Counted from the first letter of the stretch, positions 7,391 to 16,227 are shown. The stretch: 64,000 bases of DNA from Firmicutes bacterium ASF500 (GCA_000492175.2 CP097573.1:930001-994000); one strand, 5' to 3'. The notes: generated by a model from the letters alone, not told the origin. Translations and numbers: made by a program.

Positions 7391-8947
7391 TTATTCCTGG
7401 GGCAGTCCAAGACGCATTGTCAGGTTGTCCCCCTCCTTCAGCTCTACAGGCTGGTCGAACGTAAAGTGCATAACGGTATAGCTCTTTCCCTCGGTATACC
7501 AGAGGCCCGTAAAATCCAGATCCGCGTAGTCCGCCAGGAAGGTCCCGGCCACCGGCTGGCCGTTGTGCTCCACCTGGAGATACTGGCCCACCTGCTCCCG
7601 CCGCTCCGGGGTATCCCCGTCCACCGGCACAGGCAGTCCCCGCAGGGCGCTGAACGCCTTGCCGTAGTCACTGTCTAAAAACTCCAGATCAGAGGTCATT
7701 TCAGTAGGGTGGGCAATGCTGATCCCGTCCTGATCCATCACCACAAACATACCTGTGTAAGGCCATTCGGCCTCCTCAGCGTACGGGCGGTGGCCTCCAG
7801 AACTGGTGAGCTCGTTTTTAACAACAGCGCTCAGCACGGGCGCGGGATCGGAGAGGGGAGAATATGCATGAAAGTCCTCATCCCACTCCGTCAAATCAAA
7901 GGGTATCACCGGCTCCATAGACTCCAGTTCTCCGGTCGCCATGTTGAGCACGATTTTGGTATCGCCCCAGTTTTTGCCAAAATTGAATATAGAGGGGCCG
8001 TCCGTCAATTCCTGAACGTTGGTAATAAAGGACAGCTTCTCGCCGCTCTCGTCAAACTGGATATCCTTGGGGTCGAAGTGGTAAATAGAATCGTAAAGAT
8101 AGCCCTCGGGAAGCAGAGACTTGATACCTATATCCGTTCCGTCCAGAGCCACATAGCCCATACCGCTCATCCACCCGTGAGAAGTTCCGCCCTGGTAGGT
8201 TGTATAAGCTGTCCCCAGCTTGCCGGGGTAGCGGGTAAATGAATGGGAGGTAGGATCACACGCTGGGTCGTACCGCTCCGCCTTTTCCAGCGCCCACTCC
8301 ATGGGGCCCTCCTTGACCTCCATTGCCTTGTCCAGCTTGGCGAACACCACCGCCGCCTGGGCCCGGGTCAGGGTCTGGTCCCCGGCGAAGGAGCCGTCCT
8401 CCATACCGGACAGCAGGCCCATAGCGTAGGCGGTGGACACGGCCTCCTGAAATTCCTCCGGGACCTGGTCCCAGTCAGTAATCTCCACCGCCTCCAGCGC
8501 CGCCTTGTCGGGCAGGGCAAGCTCCTTGTCCACCACGATGTTATACAGCATCACGGCCATCTGATACCGGGTCATGGGGGCGTCCCAATCTTCCACGCCC
8601 ACGCCCTCCATCAGACCGGCCTGCTCCGCCGTTTTCCGATAGAGCGCGCTCCAGCCCTCCTCCTGCTTGACGTCGTTTATCGTACGCCAGTAGAACGCCT
8701 TGGTCACAATTGTGGCGAACTGGGCGGCAGTGAGCTGGTCGTCGGGGGCAAAATAACTTCTCCCTGCTTCCGGGTCATAACCCATTCCAGAGATGATTCG
8801 CTCCTCCTCAGCCTGCCGGATGGCCTCAATGGCCCAATGCGTAGTGGGGACATCAGAAAAGGGGCCTTCCTCCTCCGCGAAGGCCGGAACGGCCAGGGAG
8901 AGGGAGAGCGCCAGAGCCAGCGCCGCGGACAGGATACGTTTTGACAT
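7391..8947 (-). CDS. Cell-surface protein with N-terminal S-layer homology (SLH) domains
   Basis: 518 residues from the ATG at 8947 (AAAAAAGGAGGGCATTTCT upstream; an earlier in-frame start lacks such a site). It has a signal peptide (MSKRILSAALALALSLS, cut near VPAFAEE), then about three SLH repeats within the first 220 residues (FSDVPTTHWAIEAIRQAEEE, YQMAVMLYNIVVDKELALPD, MEDGSFAGDQTLTRAQAAVVFAKLD) that bind cell-wall polymers. The remaining 300 residues are a beta-rich region (VLNMATGELESMEPVIPFDL, FVVMDQDGISIAHP) of unknown role. It is divergent from the T-box operon and monocistronic, with its own promoter and terminator. Confidence 0.9.
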   Translation of the reverse strand: MSKRILSAALALALSLSLAVPAFAEEEGPFSDVPTTHWAIEAIRQAEEERIISGMGYDPEAGRSYFAPDDQLTAAQFATIVTKAFYWRTINDVKQEEGWSALYRKTAEQAGLMEGVGVEDWDAPMTRYQMAVMLYNIVVDKELALPDKAALEAVEITDWDQVPEEFQEAVSTAYAMGLLSGMEDGSFAGDQTLTRAQAAVVFAKLDKAMEVKEGPMEWALEKAERYDPACDPTSHSFTRYPGKLGTAYTTYQGGTSHGWMSGMGYVALDGTDIGIKSLLPEGYLYDSIYHFDPKDIQFDESGEKLSFITNVQELTDGPSIFNFGKNWGDTKIVLNMATGELESMEPVIPFDLTEWDEDFHAYSPLSDPAPVLSAVVKNELTSSGGHRPYAEEAEWPYTGMFVVMDQDGISIAHPTEMTSDLEFLDSDYGKAFSALRGLPVPVDGDTPERREQVGQYLQVEHNGQPVAGTFLADYADLDFTGLWYTEGKSYTVMHFTFDQPVELKEGDNLTMRLGLPQE

Positions 8948-8970
8948 AGAAATGCCCTCCTTTTTTGAAA

Positions 8971-8999
8971 AGTATATCATATTCCCTCTTGCATTACAA
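8971..8999 (-). promoter_or_regulatory. Promoter of the SLH gene
   Basis: Minus strand: -35 TTGTAA (8994-8999), 17-base spacer, -10 TATACT (8971-8976). The -35 shares a base with the -35 of the opposite-facing T-box promoter. Confidence 0.7.
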
Positions 9000-9017
9000 G
9001 ATTTTTTGTGGTATAAG
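8989..9017 (+). promoter_or_regulatory. Promoter of the T-box operon
   Basis: -35 TTGCAT (8989-8994), 17-base spacer, -10 TATAAG (9012-9017); transcription should begin near 9024, at the start of the T-box leader. Confidence 0.7.
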
Positions 9018-9023
9018 TATCTA

Positions 9024-9260
9024 GTACAAATGCGTGGAACGGGAAAATAGCGGAGAACACTCGTCAGAGAGGGGCGGCCATCGGCTGGAAGCCGCCCTGG
9101 AGCAAGGTCCGCTTGGTTCGCCCGGGAGCGGCCCCTGAGAGGGGGACGGGTCCTCCGCCGTTACCGGAGGCTTGAGTGCGCGCGTGTGCGCGAATGCGGG
9201 TGGTACCGCGGAGGGCTTGCCTTTCGTCCCCAGTTCAGGGGGGCGGAGGGCCTTTTGTTT
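9024..9260 (+). promoter_or_regulatory. T-box riboswitch, probably sensing uncharged tRNA-Phe
   Basis: T-box leaders read through a terminator when they bind an uncharged tRNA. Seen here in order: AGAGAG (9066-9071) at the specifier loop 5' side; the Stem I hairpin GGGCGGC/GCCGCCC (9072-9097); a likely specifier TTC at 9117-9119 followed by GCCCGGGAGC; Stem III CCTCCG/CGGAGG; the T-box GGGTGGTACCGCGG (9198-9211); and a 13-bp terminator stem (9219-9231 with 9239-9251) followed by CTTTTGTTT. The Phe assignment rests on the TTC triplet and on pheS-pheT downstream. Odd: the first gene after the leader is a polysaccharide deacetylase. Confidence 0.9.
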
Positions 9261-9293
9261 GCCCGAAAGGGCAAAAGAAACGGAGGATTTATT

Positions 9294-10181
9294 ATGAAAA
9301 AACTTCATCTCTCATCGCTGGCGCTGGCTGTCCTGATGTGTCTGGGGATGCTTGCGGCCTGCCCGGCTTTTCTCCCCAGGGCGGAGGCCTCCGCCCCCTC
9401 GGAGCAGCCTCTCAACCCCTGGCACGGCGGCCTCGGCCAGCAGGTCCAGAACAGCGCCCACTACCGCCCCCTGACGCCCTACGGGACGGCCGAGGCAGCT
9501 CCCTACCTCTACGTCCTGATGTATCACGACGTTGTCCCCGAGGGGACGCCCTGCAACCCGTGGACGGTGACCGACACCCGCCTCCGGGAGGACCTGCAAT
9601 GGCTGGCGGACAACGGCTGGACCACCGTACTGCCCGGCCAGCTGACCTCCGGCGACCCCATCCCCGAGAAAGCGGTGATGCTCACCTTTGACGACGGCTA
9701 CCGCAGCAACTATGAGCTGGCCTACCCCCTCCTTCAGGACTTCCAGGCCAAGGCGGTCATCTCCATCGTGGTGAGCTATGTGGACAGCCAGAACCCCGAT
9801 TTTCTCACCTGGGATATGTGCCGGGAGATGTCCCAGTCCGGCCTGGTGGAGATCGGCTCCCACACCTACGCCTCCCACAACGCGGACCAGCGCGGCATCA
9901 AGCGGCTGGACACCGAGACCCGGGGCCAGTACGAGGCCCGCATCTTCCCCGACCTCCAGACCAGCATCGACCTGATCGAGGAGCACGTGGGCGTCCAGCC
10001 CAGCTTTTTCGCCTACCCCAACGGCTGGGCCGAGCCCTGGGCTATGGACTTTATCCGCTCTCGCTTCTCCGTCACCGCCACCACCCGCTACGGCCCCTCC
10101 CGCCTCTCCGCCGACCTTTACGGCCTGAGCCGGTACAGCGTATCCATGGACGTTCCCCTCAGCGATTTTTTACCAGCTTAA
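9294..10181 (+). CDS. Exported polysaccharide deacetylase (NodB/CE4 family)
   Basis: 295 residues from the ATG preceded by CGGAGGATTTATT. The N-terminus MKKLHLSSLALAVLMCLGML with LAAC nearby is a signal peptide, possibly of lipoprotein type. The NodB domain shows VLMYHDVVPEG, the metal and base motif MLTFDDGYRSN (both aspartates), SHTYASH (metal histidines, SHxxxxH) and the FFAYPNGW block. Such enzymes remove acetyl groups from peptidoglycan or other surface polysaccharides; the substrate cannot be read from sequence. It sits between the T-box leader and pheS with only 31 bases to pheS and no visible promoter or terminator between, so it should share tRNA-dependent control. Confidence 0.9.
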   Translation: MKKLHLSSLALAVLMCLGMLAACPAFLPRAEASAPSEQPLNPWHGGLGQQVQNSAHYRPLTPYGTAEAAPYLYVLMYHDVVPEGTPCNPWTVTDTRLREDLQWLADNGWTTVLPGQLTSGDPIPEKAVMLTFDDGYRSNYELAYPLLQDFQAKAVISIVVSYVDSQNPDFLTWDMCREMSQSGLVEIGSHTYASHNADQRGIKRLDTETRGQYEARIFPDLQTSIDLIEEHVGVQPSFFAYPNGWAEPWAMDFIRSRFSVTATTRYGPSRLSADLYGLSRYSVSMDVPLSDFLPA

Positions 10182-10212
10182 TGGAAAAGATTTAAAATAA
10201 GGAGTTTTACCA

Positions 10213-11238
10213 ATGAAAGAACAGTTAGCGAAAATCGAACGTGAGGCGCTGGAGGCGATCACCAGCGCGGGCGACCCCGCCGCCCTGGACGAGCTGCGGG
10301 TGAGGTACCTGGGCAAAAAGGGCGAGCTTACCGCCGTCCTCAAGCAGATGGGCAAGCTGTCCGCCGAGGAGCGGCCCGCCATGGGGGCCCTGGCCAACGA
10401 GGTCCGGTCCGTCCTGGAGGAGACCATTGAGCTCACCGCCCAGAAGCTGGCCGCCGCCGCCCTGGAGGAGCGGCTGAAAGCCGAGGCCATCGATGTTACC
10501 GTTCCCGGCAAGGCAGTGAAGCAGGGCCACAAGCACCCCATGTATATCGCCCTGGACGAGATCAAGGACATCTTTGTGGGCATGGGCTTCACCGTGCTGG
10601 ACGGCCCCGAGGTGGAGCTGGCCGAGCTGAATTTCGACCGGCTCAACGCCGAGGAGGGCCACCCCTCCCGGGACTGGTCGGACACCTTTTACTTTGACGA
10701 GGACAGCCGGGTGATGCTCCGCTCCCAGACCTCCCCCATGCAGGTGCGGGCTATGGACACCATGCCTCTGCCCATCCGCATCATCGCCCCGGGCCGTGTG
10801 TACCGCAAGGACGAGGTGGACGCCACCCACTCCCCCATGTTCCACCAGGTGGAGGGCATGGTCATCGACAAGCACGTGACTATGGCCGACTTGAAGGGCA
10901 CCCTGAACCTGCTGGCGGAGGAGCTGTTCGGCAAGGGCACAATCACCCGCTTCCGCCCCCACCACTTCCCCTTCACCGAGCCCTCCTGCGAGATGGACGT
11001 GCAGTGCCACAAGTGCAGCGGCGCAGGCTGTCCCACCTGTAAGGGCGAGGGCTGGATTGAGCTGCTGGGCGCGGGGATGATTCACCCCAACGTCCTGCGC
11101 ATGGCCAACATCGACCCGGAGGAGTGGTCCGGCTGGGCCTTCGGCATGGGCCTGGAGCGCACCGCCATGCGCCGGTTCAAGATCGCCGATCTGCGGCTCA
11201 TCTTCGAGAACGACGTGAGATTTTTGGAGCAGTTCTGA
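10213..11238 (+). CDS. pheS: Phenylalanine-tRNA ligase alpha subunit
   Basis: 341 residues, normal length; catalytic class II core of the alpha2-beta2 PheRS that charges tRNA-Phe. It has an N-terminal coiled coil (residues 1-85), then GHKHPMYIALDEIKDIFVGM, the FNFD-like FDRLNAEEGHPSRD block, motif 2 (APGRVYRKDEVDATHSP) and motif 3 (AFGMGLERTAMRRF). A CHKCSGAGCPTCKGEGW stretch between motifs 2 and 3 is a small zinc-knuckle-like insert common in clostridial PheS. Ribosome site AATAAGGAGTTTTACCA. It is followed by a 180-base spacer with repeats and then pheT. Confidence 0.98.
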   Translation: MKEQLAKIEREALEAITSAGDPAALDELRVRYLGKKGELTAVLKQMGKLSAEERPAMGALANEVRSVLEETIELTAQKLAAAALEERLKAEAIDVTVPGKAVKQGHKHPMYIALDEIKDIFVGMGFTVLDGPEVELAELNFDRLNAEEGHPSRDWSDTFYFDEDSRVMLRSQTSPMQVRAMDTMPLPIRIIAPGRVYRKDEVDATHSPMFHQVEGMVIDKHVTMADLKGTLNLLAEELFGKGTITRFRPHHFPFTEPSCEMDVQCHKCSGAGCPTCKGEGWIELLGAGMIHPNVLRMANIDPEEWSGWAFGMGLERTAMRRFKIADLRLIFENDVRFLEQF

Positions 11239-11240
11239 TG

Positions 11241-11391
11241 TAGGGCGCGACGGCCCGGCGCGCCGTTTACTAGAGAGCGGCAGGCCCAGTGGTCCCGCCC
11301 TACGCGCACACCGTAGGGGCGGCCTGTGGCCGCCCGCCGACACCCTGCCTTTTCCCTGCGGGCGGCCACAGGCCGCCCCTACAAACAAAAC
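11241..11391. repeat. Family A repeats between pheS and pheT
   Basis: Two pairs of inverted units: TAGGGCGCGACGGCCCGGCG (11241) against GGTCCCGCCCTAC (about 11291), and TAGGGGCGGCCTGTGGCCGC (about 11313) against GCGGCCACAGGCCGCCCC (about 11364). No terminator T-run follows, so pheT is probably still reached from the T-box promoter. Confidence 0.75.
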
Positions 11392-11418
11392 CTGATACCT
11401 TAAAGAGGAGTTTTAAAT

Positions 11419-14133
11419 ATGAATCTATCCAGAAAATGGCTCAACGAGTTTGTTGAGATCGACATCGGCGACAGAGAGTTCGCCGAGGCTATGACCCTCT
11501 CCGGCTCCAAGGTGGAGCTGACCCACGACATGGGGGAGGAAATCTCCAACGTGGTAGTGGGCCGTATTCTGTCCATGGAGCGCCACGAGAACAGCGACCA
11601 CATGTGGGTGTGCCAGCTGGACGTGGGCCAGTCCGAACCGGTGCAGATCGTCACTGGAGCCTGGAACATCCACGTAGGCGACCTGGTGCCGGTGGCCCTC
11701 CACAAATCCACCCTGCCCGGGGGCAAGAAGATCGAAAAGGGCAAGCTGCGGGGGGTGCTGTCCAACGGTATGCTGTGCTCCCTCAAGGAGCTGGGCCTGG
11801 ACGAGCGTGACTTCCCCTACGGCGTGATTACCGCCGCCGCTCTGCTCAACGACTACCACCCCATCGACCCGGACAAGCCCTCCGTCCCGGCGGAGATTGA
11901 GCTGGGCCACAAGATTTTCGGCTCCGTGGTGGCCGCTGGGGCGGGCGAGGTAAACTCCCTGGGGGATGGCCGCTGGTCGGTGGCCCTGGTCTGGGCGGAG
12001 GACGGTTCCCCTATGGGCACCACCGTGGAAACTGAGTGCCAGAACATCCACTCCATGGACCTGGTGGCCTTCAACACCAAGACCCGCACCATCTGCACCC
12101 TGGCCGACCTCCACGCCGAGCAGAAGGAGTTCCCCAACTGCATCCCCGACGGCATCTTTGTCCTCCAGGAGGACTGCAAGCCCGGCGACGACATCAGGGC
12201 CGTCACCGGCCTGGACGACCATGTCGTCGAATTTGAGATCACCCCCAACCGGCCCGACTGCCTCAGCGTGATCGGTCTGGCCCGGGAGGTGTCCGCCACC
12301 TTCGACAAGCCCTGCCGCTTCCACACCCCGGAGGTCAAGGGGGGCGGGCCCGGTGTCCTGCCTGAGCTGCTGGACGTAGAGACCCCCGACCCTGAGCTGT
12401 GCCCCCGGTACACCGCTCGGATGGTGCGCAACGTGAAAATCGGCCCCTCCCCCAAGTGGATGCGGGAGCGCCTGCGGGCTATGGGGGTCCGGCCCATCAA
12501 CAACATCGTGGACATCACCAACTATGTCATGCTGGAGTACGGCCAGCCCATGCACGCCTTCGACTACCGCTACGTCAACGGCGGGAAGATCATCGTCCGC
12601 CGGGCGGCTGAGGGGGAACAGCTCACCACCCTGGACGGCAAGGAGCACACGCTCACCGCTAACCACTTAGTGATCGCCGACGAGGGCCGGGCCGTGGGTC
12701 TGGCGGGCATCATGGGGGGCCTGAACTCCGAGATCGTAGCGGACACGGCGGATGTGGTCTTTGAGTCCGCCTGTTTCGACGGCACCTGCATCCGCAAGGG
12801 TGCCCTTGCCCTGGGTATGCGCACCGAGGCAAGCGCTAAGTTCGAAAAGGGGCTGGACCCCATGAACACCCTCCCCGCCGTCAACCGGGCCTGTGAGCTG
12901 GTGGAGCTGCTGGGGGCCGGCGAGGTGCTGGACGGAGTCATTGATATCCTCAACTACGTCCCCCAGCCCACCCGGCTGAAGGTGGAGCCCGACAAGATCA
13001 ACGCCCTGCTGGGCACCGACGTATCGGAAAATGTGATGCACACCATCCTCCAGAAGGTGGGCTTCACCACCACCAAGGAGCGGGGCGTGATGGAGGTCCC
13101 CTCCTGGCGGGGCGACGTGAAGGAGATGGCCGACCTGGCCGAGGAGGTCGCCCGGTTCTTCGGCTACAACAACATCCCCACCACCCTCATGCGGGGACAG
13201 ACCACTCTGGGCGGCTACTCCCCCGAGCAGAGGCTGGAGCAGAGGCTGGGAACCGTCTGCCGCGCCTGCGGCTACGACGAGATCATCACCTACTCCTTCA
13301 TCTCCCCCACCTGGTATGACAAAATCGGCTGGCCTGAAAACGACTTCCACAGAAAGTCCTTCAAAATCCTGAACCCCCTGGGGGAGGATACCTCCATCAT
13401 GCGCACCACCACCCTGCCCTCCATGCTGGATATCCTGGCCCGGAACTACAACTACCGGAACAAGGACGTCCGCCTCTACGAGCTGGGCCGTGTCTATCTC
13501 CCCGGCAGGGAAGACGGCTTGGCCAGCGAAGCCAAGGAGCTCACCCTAGGGGCTTACGGCGAGGGCTTCGACTTCTACGATTTAAAGGGGGCAGTGGAAG
13601 CCATTTTAAAGGATATCCGTGCGGAAGAGGTCCACTTCGAGGGTTCGCTGGGCTCCCCTGGGGACGCCTCCTACCATCCCGGCCGCTTCGCCACCGTCTG
13701 GAGCGGCACCAATCAGGTGGGCGTGCTGGGTCAGATTCACCCCAACGTGGCTAAGGCCTTTGGGGTAGACGGGGAGCTGTACTGCGCGGAGCTGTCCTTC
13801 GACGAGCTGATGAACGCCCAGGGTGCTGACGCCGAGTATGTCCCCCTGCCCAGGTTCCCCTCCGTCACCCGGGACATCGCCGTGGTGTGCGACGAGGCTG
13901 TTACCGTGGGCGCCCTGGAGAAGGCCATCCGCAAGGGGGCCAAGGGCCTGCTCAAGGAGGCCGCCCTGTTCGATATCTACCGGGGCAAGGGGATTGACGA
14001 GGGCAAGAAGTCCGTCGCCTTCAACCTGGTCCTCCGGGCGGACGACCGCTCCCTCACCTCCGAGGAGGCCGATGAGGACGTGAAGGCCATCCTGGAGGCC
14101 CTGGAGAAGCACTGCGGAGCGAAATTGCGGTAA
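11419..14133 (+). CDS. pheT: Phenylalanine-tRNA ligase beta subunit (with ~110-residue insertion)
   Basis: 904 residues, about 100 longer than typical PheT. It contains the EMAP/tRNA-binding OB domain (VVVGRILSMERHENSDHMWV, residues 45-125), B3/B4 editing region (EFEITPNRPDCLSVIGLARE, about 271-290; PINNIVDITNYVMLEYGQP), B5 domain and the C-terminal ferredoxin-like anticodon-binding domain (RFPSVTRDIAVVCDEAV). Between GMLCSLKELGLDERD (to about 130) and IPDGIFVLQED (from about 242) there is an unusual insertion with YGVITAAALLNDYHPID and FNTKTRTICTLADLHAEQ. Ribosome site AAAGAGGAGTTTTAAAT. Part of the T-box operon. Confidence 0.97.
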   Translation: MNLSRKWLNEFVEIDIGDREFAEAMTLSGSKVELTHDMGEEISNVVVGRILSMERHENSDHMWVCQLDVGQSEPVQIVTGAWNIHVGDLVPVALHKSTLPGGKKIEKGKLRGVLSNGMLCSLKELGLDERDFPYGVITAAALLNDYHPIDPDKPSVPAEIELGHKIFGSVVAAGAGEVNSLGDGRWSVALVWAEDGSPMGTTVETECQNIHSMDLVAFNTKTRTICTLADLHAEQKEFPNCIPDGIFVLQEDCKPGDDIRAVTGLDDHVVEFEITPNRPDCLSVIGLAREVSATFDKPCRFHTPEVKGGGPGVLPELLDVETPDPELCPRYTARMVRNVKIGPSPKWMRERLRAMGVRPINNIVDITNYVMLEYGQPMHAFDYRYVNGGKIIVRRAAEGEQLTTLDGKEHTLTANHLVIADEGRAVGLAGIMGGLNSEIVADTADVVFESACFDGTCIRKGALALGMRTEASAKFEKGLDPMNTLPAVNRACELVELLGAGEVLDGVIDILNYVPQPTRLKVEPDKINALLGTDVSENVMHTILQKVGFTTTKERGVMEVPSWRGDVKEMADLAEEVARFFGYNNIPTTLMRGQTTLGGYSPEQRLEQRLGTVCRACGYDEIITYSFISPTWYDKIGWPENDFHRKSFKILNPLGEDTSIMRTTTLPSMLDILARNYNYRNKDVRLYELGRVYLPGREDGLASEAKELTLGAYGEGFDFYDLKGAVEAILKDIRAEEVHFEGSLGSPGDASYHPGRFATVWSGTNQVGVLGQIHPNVAKAFGVDGELYCAELSFDELMNAQGADAEYVPLPRFPSVTRDIAVVCDEAVTVGALEKAIRKGAKGLLKEAALFDIYRGKGIDEGKKSVAFNLVLRADDRSLTSEEADEDVKAILEALEKHCGAKLR

Positions 14134-14140
14134 TGTACGC

Positions 14141-14222
14141 CTGTAGGGCGGGACGACCCGGCCCGCCGCCTCAGAAACGCAAATTCCAAAGGGCGGCGCG
14201 CCGGGGTCGTCGCGCCCTACAT
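14141..14222. repeat. Family A repeat pair after pheT
   Basis: TAGGGCGGGACGACCCGGCC at the left and GGGGTCGTCGCGCCCTACA at the right, inverted, with a short A/T-rich middle. No poly-T run, so not a clear terminator. Confidence 0.75.
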
Positions 14223-14257
14223 AGTTTCACATAACATTCATCAAGAAGGAGACCATC

Positions 14258-15286
14258 ATGATCCGATTTGAATGCGACTACACCACCGGGGCCCACCCGA
14301 AAATCCTGGAGGCCCTGGTGAACACCAACGGCGAGGCCTGTCCCGGGTACGGGGTGGATGACCACTGCGAGCGGGCCCGGGATATGCTCCGGGGGCTGTG
14401 CCAGGCCCCGGACGCCGGGGTCCACTTCCTGGTGGGGGGCACTCAGGCCAACGCCACCATCATCGCCGCCGCCCTGCGGCCCCACCAGGGGGTACTGTGC
14501 GCCGAGACCGGCCACATCAACGTCCACGAGACCGGAGCCATCGAGGCCACCGGCCACAAGGTGCTGGGCCTGCCCGCCGCGGAGGGAAAGATCACCCCTC
14601 AGCAAATCCACGACTACTGCGAGGCCCACCACAGTAATCCGGCCTGGGAGCACATGGTCCAGCCGGGGATGGTCTACCTCTCCCTCCCCACCGAGCTGGG
14701 CACGGTGTACACCCTGGCCGAGCTGGAGGCCATCCATGAGATCTGCCAGCGGTGGCGGCTGCCCCTGTTCGTGGACGGGGCCCGGCTGGCCTGCGGGCTG
14801 GCGGCGTCGGACGTGACCCTCCCCGACCTGGCCCGGCTGTGCGATGTGTTCTACCTGGGGGGCACCAAGGCGGGGCTTCTCTTCGGCGAGGCGGTGGTCA
14901 TCACCAACCCCAACCTGGACCACGACTTCCGCTACCTCATCAAGCAGCACGGCGGGATGCTGGCTAAGGGCCGGCTGCTGGGGGTACAGTTCGAGGCCTT
15001 TTTGACCGATGGGCTGTTTTTCGAGATCGGCAAGAAGGAGGTAGCCCAGGCTATGCGGCTGCGGGCGGCCTTTTTGGAGAAGGGCTATCCCCTCTTTGTC
15101 AGCTCCGCCAGCAACCAGCAGTTCCCCGTCCTCCCCGACGGGCATATGTTGGCGCTGGAGAAAAAATATTCCTTCGAGTTCTGGGAAAAGGTGGACAGCA
15201 CGCACACCGCCGTCCGCTTCTGCACCAGCTGGTCCACCACAGACGAGGACGTGGACGCGCTGATCGCAGACATCAGAGCTCTGTAA
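14258..15286 (+). CDS. ltaE: Low-specificity threonine aldolase-type PLP enzyme
   Basis: 342 residues, matching the beta-eliminating-lyase / threonine aldolase family, which cleaves L-threonine or allo-threonine to glycine and acetaldehyde. Motifs: FECDYTTGAHPKILEAL at the N-terminus, PGYGVDDHCERARDML, HFLVGGTQANATII (cofactor phosphate region), ETGHINVHETGA (ring-stacking histidine), LFVDGARLACGL (aspartate to pyridine nitrogen) and YLGGTKAGLLFGEAVV with the Schiff-base lysine. Start preceded by AGAAGGAGACCATC. It is probably monocistronic, ended by a strong bidirectional terminator. A related beta-eliminating lyase with another substrate cannot be excluded. Confidence 0.85.
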   Translation: MIRFECDYTTGAHPKILEALVNTNGEACPGYGVDDHCERARDMLRGLCQAPDAGVHFLVGGTQANATIIAAALRPHQGVLCAETGHINVHETGAIEATGHKVLGLPAAEGKITPQQIHDYCEAHHSNPAWEHMVQPGMVYLSLPTELGTVYTLAELEAIHEICQRWRLPLFVDGARLACGLAASDVTLPDLARLCDVFYLGGTKAGLLFGEAVVITNPNLDHDFRYLIKQHGGMLAKGRLLGVQFEAFLTDGLFFEIGKKEVAQAMRLRAAFLEKGYPLFVSSASNQQFPVLPDGHMLALEKKYSFEFWEKVDSTHTAVRFCTSWSTTDEDVDALIADIRAL

Positions 15287-15287
15287 C

Positions 15288-15329
15288 AAAAAACCCAGGG
15301 CGGGAGATCACTCCCGCCCTGGGTTTTTT
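15288..15329. terminator. Bidirectional terminator shared by two convergent genes
   Basis: A perfect 19-bp stem (15288-15306 with 15311-15329, loop ATCA) flanked by A6 and T6. It ends the plus-strand aldolase gene and overlaps the stop codon of the minus-strand class II aldolase. Confidence 0.92.
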
Positions 15330-16023
15330 ACGCTCTTGCGGAGGGGACCGGCCTCCCTCCGGCGGTGATGCCCAGCCTGCTCCGGGTCTCGATCAGCTGG
15401 TCGATCTGGCGCTCGGTCAGCTCGTTGGCCCGGCCCAGGACGCTGCCTGTGTACATGGTGACCTGGGCGTAGTACTCCAGCGACTCCATGCGCATATAGG
15501 CCTCCAGGGGGCTGTTTCCCCAGGTGAGGGCCCCGTGGTTCGCCAACAGCACGGCGTTGTGGGCGCGGCAGTAGGGGGCGATGGAGTCGGGCACCTCCTG
15601 TGTCCCGGGGGCGGCGTAGGGGGCCACCGGCACCACCCCCAGCTGGACCACCGCCTCGGGCAGAATGGGCCGGTCCAGGGGGATGCCCGCGATGGCGAAG
15701 GAGGTAGCCGCCGGCGGGTGGGCGTGGACGCAGGCCCGGACCACCGGGTTTTCCTGATAGACCCGCAGGTGCATTTTCAGCTCGCTGGAGGGAGCGGCGC
15801 TCCCCTCCATCACCCGGCCCTCCAGGTCCACCTTAATCAGCATTTCCCGGGTCATATACCCCTTGCTCACCCCGGTGGGGGTGGCCCACAGGGCGTCGTG
15901 GGACACCCGGCAGGTGATATTCCCGTCGTTCGCGGCCACATAATTTCTGGCGTACATCCGCCGCCCCACCTCTAAAATCTGCTCTATGGCCTCCTGGTCG
16001 GAGAGCCAGCCCGGAGCTTCCAT
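15328..16023 (-). CDS. Class II aldolase (FucA/AraD/adducin family)
   Basis: 231 residues, usual for zinc-dependent class II aldolases such as L-fuculose-phosphate aldolase and ribulose-phosphate 4-epimerase. Seen: NYVAANDGNITCRV (phosphate-binding NxGNxS/T region), ATPTGVSKGYM, the catalytic-base region SSELKMHLRVYQ (E in SSEL), HAHPPAATSFA (two zinc histidines) and LLANHGALTWG (third zinc histidine). The exact sugar phosphate cannot be told. Start at ATG with AAAGGCGGGATTGGG upstream. No sugar kinase, isomerase or transporter lies beside it, so it seems to be a single-gene unit. Confidence 0.88.
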   Translation of the reverse strand: MEAPGWLSDQEAIEQILEVGRRMYARNYVAANDGNITCRVSHDALWATPTGVSKGYMTREMLIKVDLEGRVMEGSAAPSSELKMHLRVYQENPVVRACVHAHPPAATSFAIAGIPLDRPILPEAVVQLGVVPVAPYAAPGTQEVPDSIAPYCRAHNAVLLANHGALTWGNSPLEAYMRMESLEYYAQVTMYTGSVLGRANELTERQIDQLIETRSRLGITAGGRPVPSARA

Positions 16024-16107
16024 CCCAATCCCGCCTTTCCTGATGTCTGTACCGCCATTATAGCCGGGCCGGACGGCCAGCGCAAGGAAAAAAATTTAAA
16101 AACCCTC

Positions 16108-16158
16108 TTGACAAAATGCTTCACCAGTGATATGGTTAGTTACACAAGTAGTTAACTA
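16108..16158 (+). promoter_or_regulatory. Promoter and probable GntR operator of the ABC exporter operon
   Basis: -35 TTGACA (16108-16113), 17-base spacer, -10 TATGGT (16131-16136). Directly after the -10 lies the palindrome TAGTTAACTA (16149-16158) inside a wider AGTTAC...GTAAAC symmetric region, placed where a repressor would block the start site. Confidence 0.6.
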
Positions 16159-16227
16159 GTAAACAAGCTCTGGGAACCAGCGGTCACCCGCCGGTATCCA
16201 AAAATTAAGACCCACGGAGGTGATTAC

